The position numbers were made by a program, and so were the translations under genes. 64,000 bases of DNA from NCBI GenBank assembly GCA_023387735.1, contig JAEWHP010000035.1, positions 124,001 through 188,000 on the forward strand. Reading direction: 5' to 3'. The notes beneath the pieces are model-generated. The model searched no databases. It was not told the origin of the DNA and saw only the letters and a program-made list of their open reading frames with translations. This document shows, piece after piece, positions 49,521-58,570 of this stretch. Positions within the stretch are counted from its first letter, which is position 1. The number at the start of each line of letters is the position of its first letter. Source of the stretch: Pseudomonadota bacterium. GTDB lineage: Bacteria > Pseudomonadota > Alphaproteobacteria > Rhizobiales > Xanthobacteraceae.

Positions 49521-50029
49521 GTGCGCCCTGTTCCCTCGTCCGGCCGGCCGCCGGGCATTCGCGGACGATCACCCCGCGCGCGATCCCGCTTGCGCTTGTG
49601 GAAAACGCGTTCGACATGGAATCGATCGACAAACTCAGCAATCCACGACGCAATCTCGGGCGGCATCGGAACGGTGCCAATGACATCGCAACCGCTTTCG
49701 AACATCGCCTCGCCTTCGGTCGGATCGGCGGTAACTTTCGTCAGTTCGAGTTCGGGCCCGCCGTCCTGGCGCCGCAGCGCCACCCAGATCCGGGGCTCAC
49801 CGTCGGCCAGATTGTCGCGATAATTGGCGGTTTCCGCGCTGAACAGTTCAATGCTCGCGGAGCCAGCGTAAAAGATCGTCGCATCAGGCTCCTTGGACAG
49901 CGCGGTCCACGGCGCCGTCGCTGGCACCTCGTCCAAAACCATCGCCGGCGACCAGACATGGTCGATCCAGGGATTGTCGATCGTACGGCGGCGCAAGACG
50001 ACGCCGACCTCGCGGGATGCTTCCGTCAT
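49517..50029 (-). CDS. DUF3305 formate dehydrogenase accessory protein
   Basis: Soluble protein of 170 aa beginning near V-G-V-V-L-R-R-R-T-I-D-N-P-W-I-D-H-V-W-S-P, the DUF3305 signature, with E-L-F-S-A-E-T-A-N-Y-R-D-N-L later. It is the upstream partner of DUF3306 with a 4-nt overlap. No catalytic residues are apparent. Likely needed to assemble or stabilise the formate dehydrogenase. Confidence 0.9.
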   Translation of the reverse strand: MTEASREVGVVLRRRTIDNPWIDHVWSPAMVLDEVPATAPWTALSKEPDATIFYAGSASIELFSAETANYRDNLADGEPRIWVALRRQDGGPELELTKVTADPTEGEAMFESGCDVIGTVPMPPEIASWIAEFVDRFHVERVFHKRKRDRARGDRPRMPGGRPDEGTGRT

Positions 50030-50059
50030 TGCCTGCCCGATCCTCCGTTTCGCGGCCGA

Positions 50060-51079
50060 TCACGCGACATTCGCGGCCGCCGCAAGCGGCAGCCCTGCGA
50101 TCAGATTCTGCGGCTTCAGCCGCACGACCTTGTCCGCGCCCATGGCGAGGATGAGATAGACCGGCTTGTTGCCGACACGCTCGTCCACCAGTCGCGCATC
50201 CTCGAACGTCAGCCGCATCAGGGCGACGATGCGCTCGGCAACGCTGTTGTCCATGCGCTCGCCGCGCCACAGCGCGTTGCCGATGCGTGTCGCCTCGCTG
50301 TCGAGACCGATGAACCAGCGCCAGTCGCGATCCTCGATCGAGGCGACGGTTTCAACACTGACGGCGATGCCGAGCAGATGGCCGATCCACCGCTCGATGA
50401 CCCGGCAGAGCCCGGCGCGGGCCTTGGCATTGCCGCCGATATTCATCGCCATCGCATGCGCGTCCGAACGCGACCAGTAGGTCCAGGCGTTGTCGTCATC
50501 CATGACGTCCATCTCGCCGAACGTCTTCGGCTGCAGCAGGGCCGTGAGCGGCGACGCATGCAGGTCGTGCTGCGCATGCTGCTCCGCCTCGATGACTTCC
50601 GCATCGGCCAGCAGCAACGTGCCTTCATGAGAAGCCGCCAGCTGGCTGCGATAGAACAGCTCGGCGGCGCGCAGCACGTAAGGATCCTCGCATCCCTCGA
50701 GCGCATTGCGCAGGATCAGGTGGCAGAGCTGCGACAGAAAGATCGGCGGCAGATCACCCGCGCCCTTGCGGGCCATCGCGACATAGACCGCCTCGAGCGA
50801 CGGCGCCGCCATCAGCCGGTCGCGGAAATTCATCATGAAGCTCCAGTTCTCGCGCGCGTCGGCGTCGGCGAGAACACCGATGTCTGCGGCCGAAACGGGG
50901 CGAAGCGGGTCCGCCAGCAGACTTGCGTGCAGATTCTTCTCCGCCTCGCAGGCGTCCGCCGGCGGCATCAATTCCGGCCGCGCCAGATAGGCGATGATCA
51001 GTTCAGGCGTTGCGACCAGCCCGCCGTGATCGGCACGGCGCGTCAAATGATGGCCCGAGGCGACCCAGAACTCCCTCAT
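50060..51079 (-). CDS. DUF6352-family formate dehydrogenase-linked protein
   Basis: Protein of 339 aa starting M-R-E-F-W-V-A-S-G-H-H-L-T-R-R, with no signal peptide or membrane segment and a largely helical composition. It lies in the accessory block, 30 nt upstream of DUF3305 and sharing 4 nt with the 191-aa gene. I recognise it as the kind of protein labelled DUF6352 in alphaproteobacterial formate dehydrogenase loci; the name is from memory and the role is unknown. Confidence 0.78.
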   Translation of the reverse strand: MREFWVASGHHLTRRADHGGLVATPELIIAYLARPELMPPADACEAEKNLHASLLADPLRPVSAADIGVLADADARENWSFMMNFRDRLMAAPSLEAVYVAMARKGAGDLPPIFLSQLCHLILRNALEGCEDPYVLRAAELFYRSQLAASHEGTLLLADAEVIEAEQHAQHDLHASPLTALLQPKTFGEMDVMDDDNAWTYWSRSDAHAMAMNIGGNAKARAGLCRVIERWIGHLLGIAVSVETVASIEDRDWRWFIGLDSEATRIGNALWRGERMDNSVAERIVALMRLTFEDARLVDERVGNKPVYLILAMGADKVVRLKPQNLIAGLPLAAAANVA

Positions 51080-51651
51080 GTGCGATCCCCGGTCTTGCGG
51101 TCGGTCCTGATCAATCCGAGCAGATCGACCTCGTCTGCGGGCTCAGCCTCGCCTTCAACCTCGTGAAACGTAAAGGCGCTGGCGTGGGCGTGCAACCGAT
51201 CGGCATCCGCCGCCGTCTGCCGCGGCTTGAGGGTGCGGAAGCGTTCGCGGATTTCGCCATTCTCGACGCTGCGCTGCACCGCAAGCAGGGTCTGCGGCGG
51301 GTGCTCGCACAGCGAGGCCGCGAATGCGATCTCCTCCTCGGCGGCGACGCGCGCGGCATCGGCATCGGGGGCTCCGAATTTCTCCATCAGTTGCGCCGCG
51401 AGGCGCTCGATCATCATCTGTCTTTCGGCTTCGGTGGCTTCGGTGACGATGGCAAGCGTCGACCATCCCAAACTATCGATCCCGAGAAAACCCGAACGCA
51501 GCGCCACGCGCTGCTTCTGACCCAGCGTTTCAGGCTCCCTGTTCCAGAACACAAACGCACCGGAAACCGCCCACTCGCCGGGTTCCGCCGCCCGCTCGAA
51601 AACGAACGTATCCGACGGGTCCAGCCTGATGGTGCGCGGAAGTTTCAGCAT
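51076..51651 (-). CDS. DUF6505-like formate dehydrogenase accessory protein
   Basis: Protein of about 191 aa starting M-L-K-L-P-R-T-I-R-L-D-P-S-D-T-F-V-F-E-R-A-A, with G-E-W-A-V-S-G-A-F-V-F-W and F-L-G-I-D-S-L-G-W-S-T-L-A following. ATG at 51651 has a GAGGCGG ribosome site; a longer frame from 51723 overlaps the upstream gene. Four-nt overlap with the DUF6352 gene. Small alpha/beta protein, function unknown. Confidence 0.8.
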   Translation of the reverse strand: MLKLPRTIRLDPSDTFVFERAAEPGEWAVSGAFVFWNREPETLGQKQRVALRSGFLGIDSLGWSTLAIVTEATEAERQMMIERLAAQLMEKFGAPDADAARVAAEEEIAFAASLCEHPPQTLLAVQRSVENGEIRERFRTLKPRQTAADADRLHAHASAFTFHEVEGEAEPADEVDLLGLIRTDRKTGDRT

Positions 51652-51658
51652 GTCCGCC

Positions 51659-52393
51659 TCATCCGAATTTCGGACCGCGTGACTGCGGATCATACCAGTT
51701 AGCCTTTTCCAGCGCATCCACAAGGCCGGTCCGCTCCGGCGCCCCGCCGCCGGCCGGCAGGCTCACCAGCAGGTCGCCATTCAAGTCGATGCCCCTGCGC
51801 TCACCCGCCTTGTGCTTGGGAAGCCGCTCCAAATAATCCCGCGCGATCGCCTCGAATCCGCGCTCGTTCCAGCGATCGAACGCCGTCATCAGGTGGCGCG
51901 CGAAGCTTTCGATGATGGCGTCGGTATCGATCAGTTCAAAGCCTTCGCTCAGCAGGGACACGCCGGAAGCGGCCTGCATCTCCGGCAGATGCGCGATGTC
52001 GGCCGCGCGCAAGAGCACGCCGAACACCAGCCATGCCGGCACCTCAGTCTCCGCGCAGTCCTTCGGCCAGGCGAGCCGCCCGCCGCCGAGCAATCCGGTG
52101 TCGAACCGGATCGCATCCGGCCAATCGAAGCTCACTTCCCGCTCCGGCGGACAATGCGCGGCAATCGCATCCGCGACCGCATTCATGCCGGCGAAGAAAG
52201 CGCGCCGCGCTGATTTGAGCGGTTCGTCAGGCTCCAGCACGACGGCGAACTCGACAAGGTCGTAACGTCGCACCCATACCAGGGTCCCGGCGCCCGCCTC
52301 TGCCGCGATGTCGCAGCCATGCGCAAATGCATCGCCGAGTTCGCGCAACGCGACCAAAGTATAACCGGGCGGCAGGTCGAGCGTCTGTTCCAT
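51659..52393 (-). CDS. Biotin/lipoate protein ligase-like protein of the formate dehydrogenase locus
   Basis: Protein of about 244 aa. P-P-G-Y-T-L-V-A-L-R-E-L-G-D-A-F-A-H-G-C resembles the start of the biotin/lipoate ligase fold, followed by A-G-T-L-V-W-V-R-R and a C-terminal D-L-N-G-D-L-L-V-S-L-P. The catalytic lysine loop of true biotin ligases is not evident, so it may have another role. First gene of the minus-strand accessory block. ATG at 52393 with CAGGG upstream. Confidence 0.82.
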   Translation of the reverse strand: MEQTLDLPPGYTLVALRELGDAFAHGCDIAAEAGAGTLVWVRRYDLVEFAVVLEPDEPLKSARRAFFAGMNAVADAIAAHCPPEREVSFDWPDAIRFDTGLLGGGRLAWPKDCAETEVPAWLVFGVLLRAADIAHLPEMQAASGVSLLSEGFELIDTDAIIESFARHLMTAFDRWNERGFEAIARDYLERLPKHKAGERRGIDLNGDLLVSLPAGGGAPERTGLVDALEKANWYDPQSRGPKFG

Positions 52394-52581
52394 ATGCCCT
52401 GGACGAGCGATCACGCAGAACTAATCCCTGAATACTTCACGAACGGAGGGAGTATGCTATCCCGCGCAGGCCGGTCGCGCGAGCGGCCATTGCAGCTTGC
52501 AGATATTTCCCGGAGCGGTTACCGCAGAACCGTGGGACGAAGCAACGGTCCGTTTGGTGGACAAGGTTCAGGGTATCTATA

Positions 52582-54621
52582 ATGAGTGCGTCGGCGTCTC
52601 GCCTCCTGATATGCAGTTGCGAGAAGACCATGCCGCTCGATCCGCTAGCGATTGCGCGCGGCTGCACGGCTGACATCACCCAGGCGAACCAGCTTTGCGG
52701 GCTCGAACTCGACCGCTTCAAGCAGGCGCTTGCGAGCGGTTCACCGATCACAATCGCTTGTACGCAGGAAGCCCCGCTGTTTCGCGAAGTCGCGGAGAGT
52801 TCTCCGCAGGCCCAGCTTACCTTCGTCAACATCCGCGAGACCGGCGGCTGGTCGAAAGACGCCGCCGCCGCGGGCCCGAAGGCAGCGGCGCTGATTGCCG
52901 CGGGGGGCGAAGACATGCCACCGATTTCATTGGTGACGCTCGAAAGCACCGGTGTGGTGTTGATCTATGGCCGCGACGAGGTCGCCATCGAGGCGGCGCA
53001 GCGTCTCGCCGATCGCCTGGACATTACCGTGCTGCTCAGCAGGCCCGGCGACGTAACGCCGCGGCGGACAAACGAATTCCCGGTCCTCAAGGGCACCATC
53101 CGCAATGCCCGCGGCCATCTCGGGCAGTTCGAGCTTGCGATCGACGACTATGCGCTGCCGCAGCCGTCCTCGCGCGCGAAGCTCGTGTTCGGATCGTCGC
53201 GTGACGGCGCGACCTCGACCTGCGATCTGATCCTCGATCTCTCGGGCGGCACGCCGTTGTTTCCCGCGCATGACCTGCGCCCGGGCTACCTGCGCGCCGA
53301 TCCGCGCGACATGGCTGCCGTCGAGCGCGCAATTGCGGACGCCGGCAACCTCGTCGGCACCTTCGACAAGCCGCGCTACATCAATTTCGAGGAAAAACTC
53401 TGCGCGCATTCGCGTTCGTCCATCACCGGATGCACGCGCTGCCTCGATCTGTGCCCCACCGGCGCGATCACGCCGAACGGCAATGCGGTGGCGATCGACG
53501 CCAACGTCTGCGCCGGCTGCGGTTCGTGCGCATCGGTTTGCCCGACGGGTGCGGCATCCTATGCATTGCCGAGCGCGGATGCGCTGATGCGGCGGCTGCG
53601 GACGCTGCTGCAGACCTATCGCAAGGCCGGTGGAAGCGACGCCGTCGTGCTGTTTCATGACGGCGAACACGGCGCAGACATCATCGATGCGCTGGCGCGG
53701 TTCGGCGACGGCCTGCCGGCAAACGTGCTTCCGCTGCAGGTCAACGAGGTGACGCAGCTCGGACCGGAGATGCTGGCGGCGGCGTTTGCCTATGGCGGCA
53801 GCGGTGCCGCGATCGTAACCCGCGGCAAACCGCGCCACGACATCACCGCACTGCGCCGCGCGGTCGAAACATCCGACAGCATCGTTTCAGCGCTCGGCTT
53901 CGGCGCTGGTCTGGTGCGTATCATCGAGACCGACGATCCCGATCAACTGCGCGCCGCGCTCGACGCTGCACCTCGCGGCATCGCGACCCAGAAGCCCGCG
54001 GGCTTCGTTCCGCGCGGCGCCAAGCGCGGCGTGCTCGAAACGGCGTTCCGCGAACTTCACCATGCCGCGCCCGCGCCCGTCGATGTCGTGCCGCTGGCGC
54101 CGGGCGCGCCCTTCGGCGGCGTGAAGCTCGACATCGACGGTTGCACGCTGTGCCACGCCTGCGTCACCGCCTGCCCGACCGGGGCACTGTCGGACAACCC
54201 CGATCGCGCGATGCTGCGCTTTACCGAGAGTCTCTGCGTGCAGTGCGGACTTTGCCAGTCCACCTGCCCCGAGAAAGTGATCACCATCGAGCCGCGTCTC
54301 GACTTCCAGGCCTGGGACACGCCGCTTCGCGTGCTCAAGGAGGAAGAGCCGTTCAACTGCATCGCCTGCGGAAAACCCTTCGGCACCAGGAGTTCGATCG
54401 AGCGCGTGCTTGCCAAGCTCGGCGGCGAGAAGCACTGGATGTTCCAGGGCGCCAACGCCAAACGTCTCGACGTCATCAAGATGTGCGCGGACTGCCGCGT
54501 CGAAGCCGTGGTGAACGAGAGTTTCGATCCGCACTCAGCCCCGCAGCGCCCGCCGGTGATGTCGACGGAAGATTACCTGAGGGCGCGCGAAGCGAAGAAG
54601 GACGGTCCGCCCGGATCGTGA
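52582..54621 (+). CDS. Poly-[4Fe-4S] ferredoxin-like protein, divergent from the accessory block
   Basis: Cytoplasmic protein of 679 aa. Four ferredoxin-type motifs occur in two pairs: G-C-T-R-C-L-D-L-C-P-T-G with C-A-G-C-G-S-C-A-S-V-C-P (about residues 282-320), and C-T-L-C-H-A-C-V-T-A-C-P-T-G with C-V-Q-C-G-L-C-Q-S-T-C-P (about 522-565). A final zinc- or iron-like set follows (C-I-A-C-G-K, K-M-C-A-D-C-R). The N-terminal 250 residues are of unknown fold. Probably an electron-transfer or Fe-S delivery protein for formate dehydrogenase assembly. Confidence 0.88.
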   Translation: MSASASRLLICSCEKTMPLDPLAIARGCTADITQANQLCGLELDRFKQALASGSPITIACTQEAPLFREVAESSPQAQLTFVNIRETGGWSKDAAAAGPKAAALIAAGGEDMPPISLVTLESTGVVLIYGRDEVAIEAAQRLADRLDITVLLSRPGDVTPRRTNEFPVLKGTIRNARGHLGQFELAIDDYALPQPSSRAKLVFGSSRDGATSTCDLILDLSGGTPLFPAHDLRPGYLRADPRDMAAVERAIADAGNLVGTFDKPRYINFEEKLCAHSRSSITGCTRCLDLCPTGAITPNGNAVAIDANVCAGCGSCASVCPTGAASYALPSADALMRRLRTLLQTYRKAGGSDAVVLFHDGEHGADIIDALARFGDGLPANVLPLQVNEVTQLGPEMLAAAFAYGGSGAAIVTRGKPRHDITALRRAVETSDSIVSALGFGAGLVRIIETDDPDQLRAALDAAPRGIATQKPAGFVPRGAKRGVLETAFRELHHAAPAPVDVVPLAPGAPFGGVKLDIDGCTLCHACVTACPTGALSDNPDRAMLRFTESLCVQCGLCQSTCPEKVITIEPRLDFQAWDTPLRVLKEEEPFNCIACGKPFGTRSSIERVLAKLGGEKHWMFQGANAKRLDVIKMCADCRVEAVVNESFDPHSAPQRPPVMSTEDYLRAREAKKDGPPGS

Positions 54622-54628
54622 GCAGCCC

Positions 54629-55480
54629 GTGTCCGCATCCCCTCCCGACTTAAAAGCGCGCGCAACGTCGAAGGCCGCCGGCCTTCCCGGCGTCAAGCAT
54701 GTCATTGCCATTGCCTCCGGCAAGGGCGGCGTCGGCAAATCCACCACCTCCTGCAATCTCGCGCTCGGCTTCGCTGCGCTCGGACTGAAGACCGGCATTC
54801 TCGACGCCGACATTTATGGCCCGTCGCTGCCGAAGTTGTTCGGCCTGCGCGGCAAGCCGCGGCAGATCGGCCCGCGCATGCTGGAACCGATGGAGCGGTT
54901 CGGCGTCAAGGTAATGTCGATCGGCTTCCTCGTCGAGGAAGACAGCGCCATGATCTGGCGCGGCGCGATGGTGATCTCGGCCATTACGCAAATGCTGCGC
55001 GAAGTGGCGTGGAACGATCTCGATATTCTCGTGGTCGATCTGCCGCCGGGCACCGGCGACGCCCAGCTCACCATGGCGCAGCAGGTGCCGCTGGCTGGCG
55101 CCGTCATCGTTTCGACGCCGCAGGACATCGCCCTGATCGACGCGCGGCGCGGCATCGCCATGTTCGAGAAGGTGAGCATTCCAATTCTGGGCCTGATCGA
55201 AAACATGTCGAGCTTCTGCTGCCCGGCCTGCAACCGCGTCACGCCGATCTTCGGTCATGGCGGCGCGCGAACGGAAGCCGAAAGCCGCGGCATTCCGTTC
55301 CTGGGCGAGATCCCGCTCGATATCCAGATTCGTGAAACCTCCGATGACGGTCGCCCGATCGTCGCGGTCGAGCCCGACGGCATCCATGCGCAGCACTACA
55401 TCGGCATCGCGCGCGATATCTGGACTTCGATCGTGACCGGCGCAGCGCACCGGCCGCCGCCGCGCATCGTCATCGAATAA
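54629..55480 (+). CDS. Mrp/NBP35-family Fe-S cluster carrier ATPase
   Basis: Protein of 283 aa starting at GTG 54629. Deviant Walker A G-K-G-G-V-G-K-S-T near residue 31 and the Mrp signature region (V-D-L-P-P-G-T-G-D-A-Q-L-T) are present, with the conserved C-x-x-C (C-C-P-A-C-N) that binds a bridging [4Fe-4S] cluster late in the protein. It lies 7 nt after the poly-Fe-S gene. A housekeeping mrp gene is usually elsewhere, so this copy may be specialised for the formate dehydrogenase system. Confidence 0.92.
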   Translation: MSASPPDLKARATSKAAGLPGVKHVIAIASGKGGVGKSTTSCNLALGFAALGLKTGILDADIYGPSLPKLFGLRGKPRQIGPRMLEPMERFGVKVMSIGFLVEEDSAMIWRGAMVISAITQMLREVAWNDLDILVVDLPPGTGDAQLTMAQQVPLAGAVIVSTPQDIALIDARRGIAMFEKVSIPILGLIENMSSFCCPACNRVTPIFGHGGARTEAESRGIPFLGEIPLDIQIRETSDDGRPIVAVEPDGIHAQHYIGIARDIWTSIVTGAAHRPPPRIVIE

Positions 55481-55494
55481 CGCGCGAGGCCGGA

Positions 55495-56532
55495 TTAGTA
55501 GGCCCGCGCAAAATCTCCCTCCGCCTTGACGTGATCGAACGTCGGATAGCTCGCGGTCCAGGAATTGGCTTCGGATTTCGTCAGTTCGCTCAGGCGGTCG
55601 AGTATCCCGACGCTCTCATTCCGCAACTCGGCGGCAACGGCGGCGAGGTCGGGAAAATGGGACCGCACGGCATTGAGCCAGATGGTTCGGCCCGCCAGGA
55701 AGCCGCCCGCCCCCGCCGCATAGGCGTATTGCAGCACCAGTTCGAACTTGTCCCGCGCGGCGCCGCCGGAGAGCAGAACCCAGGGCAAGCGATGCTCCCG
55801 GCATATGTCGCCGATCGCGTCGAATTCCGCCTGCGCGGAGGCAGCCGCCTTGCCGCCATCCCGCGCCGGCAGGCTGTTGGCCGCAAGCGGACTTTCGAGC
55901 TTGAGAAGATCGACGCCATATTCGGGCCTTGCAAACTCGCGCACGCTTTCGATCACCAGGGCCGGCAGCTTGCCCGGCGATTCGACATAATCGGCTGTGT
56001 GATTGGCGCTGCCGAGGAAGGGATAGACCAGCAGTTCGAGCACATAGGGAATATCGTTTCGGCTGCATTCCTCGCCGATCTCGCGGACAAAGCGCTTCTG
56101 ATGTTCGATGACCGCGGGTTCCGCGTCGGGCCGATACCAGGCCAGCACCTTTACCGCGTCACCGCCCATCGCGCGAATTTTTGCAACGCTCCAGTTGTCG
56201 ATGACGCGCGACTTGCGTCCGCCGGGCGTCTCCTCGACCCGATGCTCTTCGAGGGTCATGATCAGCCCGCAGCGCGCCGGCAGCAGATCGATCGCGGCAG
56301 GCACGGCAAAATTCGGATCGAACAGCATCGAACTGCAATGCGGCGCCAGGGCTTCCACCAGCAGCCGCTTGGCCGCGGTCACGTCGGCATAGGCGACCTG
56401 ATCCCTGGTGATCTTCTTCGCCTGCGCGATGGCGTCGAACATCGGCGGCCGCTGGTCGAGCGCCACCATACGAAAATGACCGTCGGCATCCGCGAGCCGC
56501 GCCAATCCGCGTGTTTTTCCGATCGTTCTCAT
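55495..56532 (-). CDS. LacD-like class I aldolase (tagatose-1,6-bisphosphate aldolase family)
   Basis: Protein of 345 aa. The start L-A-D-A-D-G-H-F-R-M-V-A-L-D-Q-R-P-P-M and the Schiff-base region V-D-L-L-K-L-E-S-P-L match the LacD/YihT family of class I aldolases. The ATG at 56532 abuts the kinase stop (1-nt overlap); a frame from 56559 is not needed. It would cleave the phosphorylated ketose made by the PfkB kinase. Tagatose-type sugars are the standard substrate; a sulfofructose-phosphate aldolase is an alternative given the family. Confidence 0.85.
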   Translation of the reverse strand: MRTIGKTRGLARLADADGHFRMVALDQRPPMFDAIAQAKKITRDQVAYADVTAAKRLLVEALAPHCSSMLFDPNFAVPAAIDLLPARCGLIMTLEEHRVEETPGGRKSRVIDNWSVAKIRAMGGDAVKVLAWYRPDAEPAVIEHQKRFVREIGEECSRNDIPYVLELLVYPFLGSANHTADYVESPGKLPALVIESVREFARPEYGVDLLKLESPLAANSLPARDGGKAAASAQAEFDAIGDICREHRLPWVLLSGGAARDKFELVLQYAYAAGAGGFLAGRTIWLNAVRSHFPDLAAVAAELRNESVGILDRLSELTKSEANSWTASYPTFDHVKAEGDFARAY

Positions 56533-57497
56533 TAGCCGTTCCTTTGAAATGCAAGACAATCTTCAAGCGTCGGGATGCCGGCGCGTCCGCCCGGCCGGGT
56601 GCATTTGAGCGCCGCCGCGGCTGCGGCGAACGACATGGCTTCATCTGCCGCGAGCCGGGCACCGATGGCCAACGCATAGGCGCCGTGAAACACGTCACCC
56701 GCTCCCGTCGTATCGATGGCGGTGACCCTGTAGGCCGGTTGGTGGCGAACAGCGTCGTTCTCGCGCCAGGTGACGCCATCGCCGCCTCGCGTGACCGCCG
56801 CAACGCTGCATCCATACTTCGCAACAGCGGCCAACGCGGCGTCGTCGGTCGAGCCGGCAAAGCCGGCCAGCGCCGGCTCTGAGAACACCGCGTGATCGGT
56901 CAGCGGCAGCAAGGTCTTGAACACTGCCGCATCGGCGACATCGGCATCGAGGATGGTTGGAACGCCCTTTGCGCGCGCCGTTTCAAACAGCGCCTTCGCG
57001 CCCGAGACCCAGCGCGGGTCGGCAAGAACCGCCGATGCGCGGTCGATTTCTTGGAGCGGAAGCCAGTCCGCCGGTTCGGGAAACTCGCCGCGGAAATTCA
57101 CGATCTGCCGCTCGCCCGCGGAATCCACCAGTATGCCGGACACCGAGGATTTGCCGTTTGCGAAGAGCCGGAACTGACCGACGTCGACCCCCTGCTCCGA
57201 AAGCGCCTTGCGCATCTCGTGGCCGGCCGCATCGTCGCCGCCGCGGCCCCAGAACGCTGCGATGCCGCCGAGCCTGGCGACGGCAACGGATGCGGTTGCC
57301 GCCATTCCGCCGCCGGCGGTGCTGTACTCCGGGCTCCTGATCTTCTGGCCTCCGCCCGAGAAAAACTCCGGCACGCGCCAGATCTGATCGAGCGCGGAAA
57401 GGCCAAGGCAGATTACGCGCGTGCTCTTCGCGCGCCCCGCAAGCACGTCGAACGCGGTCGACTGATCCACGCCCCTGGGCGATCCAGGCCTGGTCAT
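56532..57497 (-). CDS. PfkB-family sugar kinase
   Basis: Protein of 321 aa. The PfkB features are the early G-G-G-M-A-A-T-A-S-V-A-V-A-R-L-G and the C-terminal catalytic motif D-T-T-G-A-G-D-V-F-H-G-A near residue 260, which includes the base aspartate. It phosphorylates a ketose or ketose phosphate before the aldolase. It overlaps the ABC ATPase stop by 4 nt and the aldolase start by 1 nt. Confidence 0.9.
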   Translation of the reverse strand: MTRPGSPRGVDQSTAFDVLAGRAKSTRVICLGLSALDQIWRVPEFFSGGGQKIRSPEYSTAGGGMAATASVAVARLGGIAAFWGRGGDDAAGHEMRKALSEQGVDVGQFRLFANGKSSVSGILVDSAGERQIVNFRGEFPEPADWLPLQEIDRASAVLADPRWVSGAKALFETARAKGVPTILDADVADAAVFKTLLPLTDHAVFSEPALAGFAGSTDDAALAAVAKYGCSVAAVTRGGDGVTWRENDAVRHQPAYRVTAIDTTGAGDVFHGAYALAIGARLAADEAMSFAAAAAALKCTRPGGRAGIPTLEDCLAFQRNG

Positions 57498-58570
57498 GGC
57501 AATACCCGGCCGGTCTCGACATCGAACAGGTGAACCTTGTCGGCCTTCGGGAGCAACGACAGCCGCTCGCCGAGCTTCGGCTTCAGCGAAGGATCGACGC
57601 GCGCAATCGCCTCCGCACCCGCAATATCGAAATGGATCAGCGTGTCCGACCCCAGCGGCTCGACCAGTTTGATAAGGGCTGAGATGCTGGAGGCCTCGTC
57701 GGGCACGACCTCGAAATGTTCGGGCCGCACGCCCAGCACGCCCTTGCCTCCCGCAGCCTTCAGTTTGCCACGCGCCGCGGCGTCGAGCGGTGCAGGCGAT
57801 CCGTCATGCGAAAAGGTGGCATTGTCGTGGTTCAGTTCGACGGGCAGGAAGTTCATCGTCGGCGAACCGATGAACCCTGCGACGAATTGGTTCGCCGGGC
57901 GTTCATAGACCATCTCCGGCGTGTCGTATTGCTGCACGACGCCGTTTTGCAGCACGACGATCCGATCGGCCATCGTCATCGCCTCGATCTGGTCGTGGGT
58001 GACGAAGACCATCGTGGTCCGCAGCTGTTGCGACAGCGACTTGATCTCGGCCCGCACCTGCCCGCGCAATTTGGCGTCGAGATTGGACAGCGGCTCGTCG
58101 AACAAAAATACCTGCGGGTTACGCACGATGGCCCGGCCCATGGCGACCCGCTGGCGCTGGCCACCGGACAGTTCCTTGGGCTTGCGGTCGAGATAGGCGT
58201 CGATGTGCAGCATGGCCGCCGCCTGCCGCACCCGCGCATCGATATCCGGCTTCGACATCCCGCGCAGTTCGAGCGCGAACGCCATGTTGTCGTAGACGCG
58301 CATATGCGGATAGAGCGCATAATCCTGGAACACCATGGCGATGTCGCGTTGCGCGGCCGGAATGGCGTTGACGCGCTTGTCGCCGATATAGAGCTCGCCG
58401 CCCGTGATCGGCTCCAGTCCGGCAATGATCCGCAACAACGTCGACTTGCCGCAGCCCGACGGCCCGACAAAAACGACGAACTCGTGGTCGGCGATCTCGA
58501 GGTTGAGATCGGGAATGACCGTGACGTTCGCGTAGCGCTTGACCAGGTTGCGGATCGAAATCGCGGCCAT
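57494..58570 (-). CDS. Carbohydrate ABC transporter ATP-binding protein (UgpC/MalK type)
   Basis: Protein of 358 aa: Walker A G-P-S-G-C-G-K-S-T near residue 37, signature L-S-G-G-Q-R-Q-R-V, Walker B V-F-L-F-D-E-P-L-S-N-L-D, and a C-terminal TOBE domain with G-V-R-P-E-H. The TGATG junction with the dehydrogenase gene is at 58570. A longer frame from 58891 is open but overlaps the dehydrogenase. It powers the MalF/MalG-like permeases of the cluster. Confidence 0.93.
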   Translation of the reverse strand: MAAISIRNLVKRYANVTVIPDLNLEIADHEFVVFVGPSGCGKSTLLRIIAGLEPITGGELYIGDKRVNAIPAAQRDIAMVFQDYALYPHMRVYDNMAFALELRGMSKPDIDARVRQAAAMLHIDAYLDRKPKELSGGQRQRVAMGRAIVRNPQVFLFDEPLSNLDAKLRGQVRAEIKSLSQQLRTTMVFVTHDQIEAMTMADRIVVLQNGVVQQYDTPEMVYERPANQFVAGFIGSPTMNFLPVELNHDNATFSHDGSPAPLDAAARGKLKAAGGKGVLGVRPEHFEVVPDEASSISALIKLVEPLGSDTLIHFDIAGAEAIARVDPSLKPKLGERLSLLPKADKVHLFDVETGRVLP

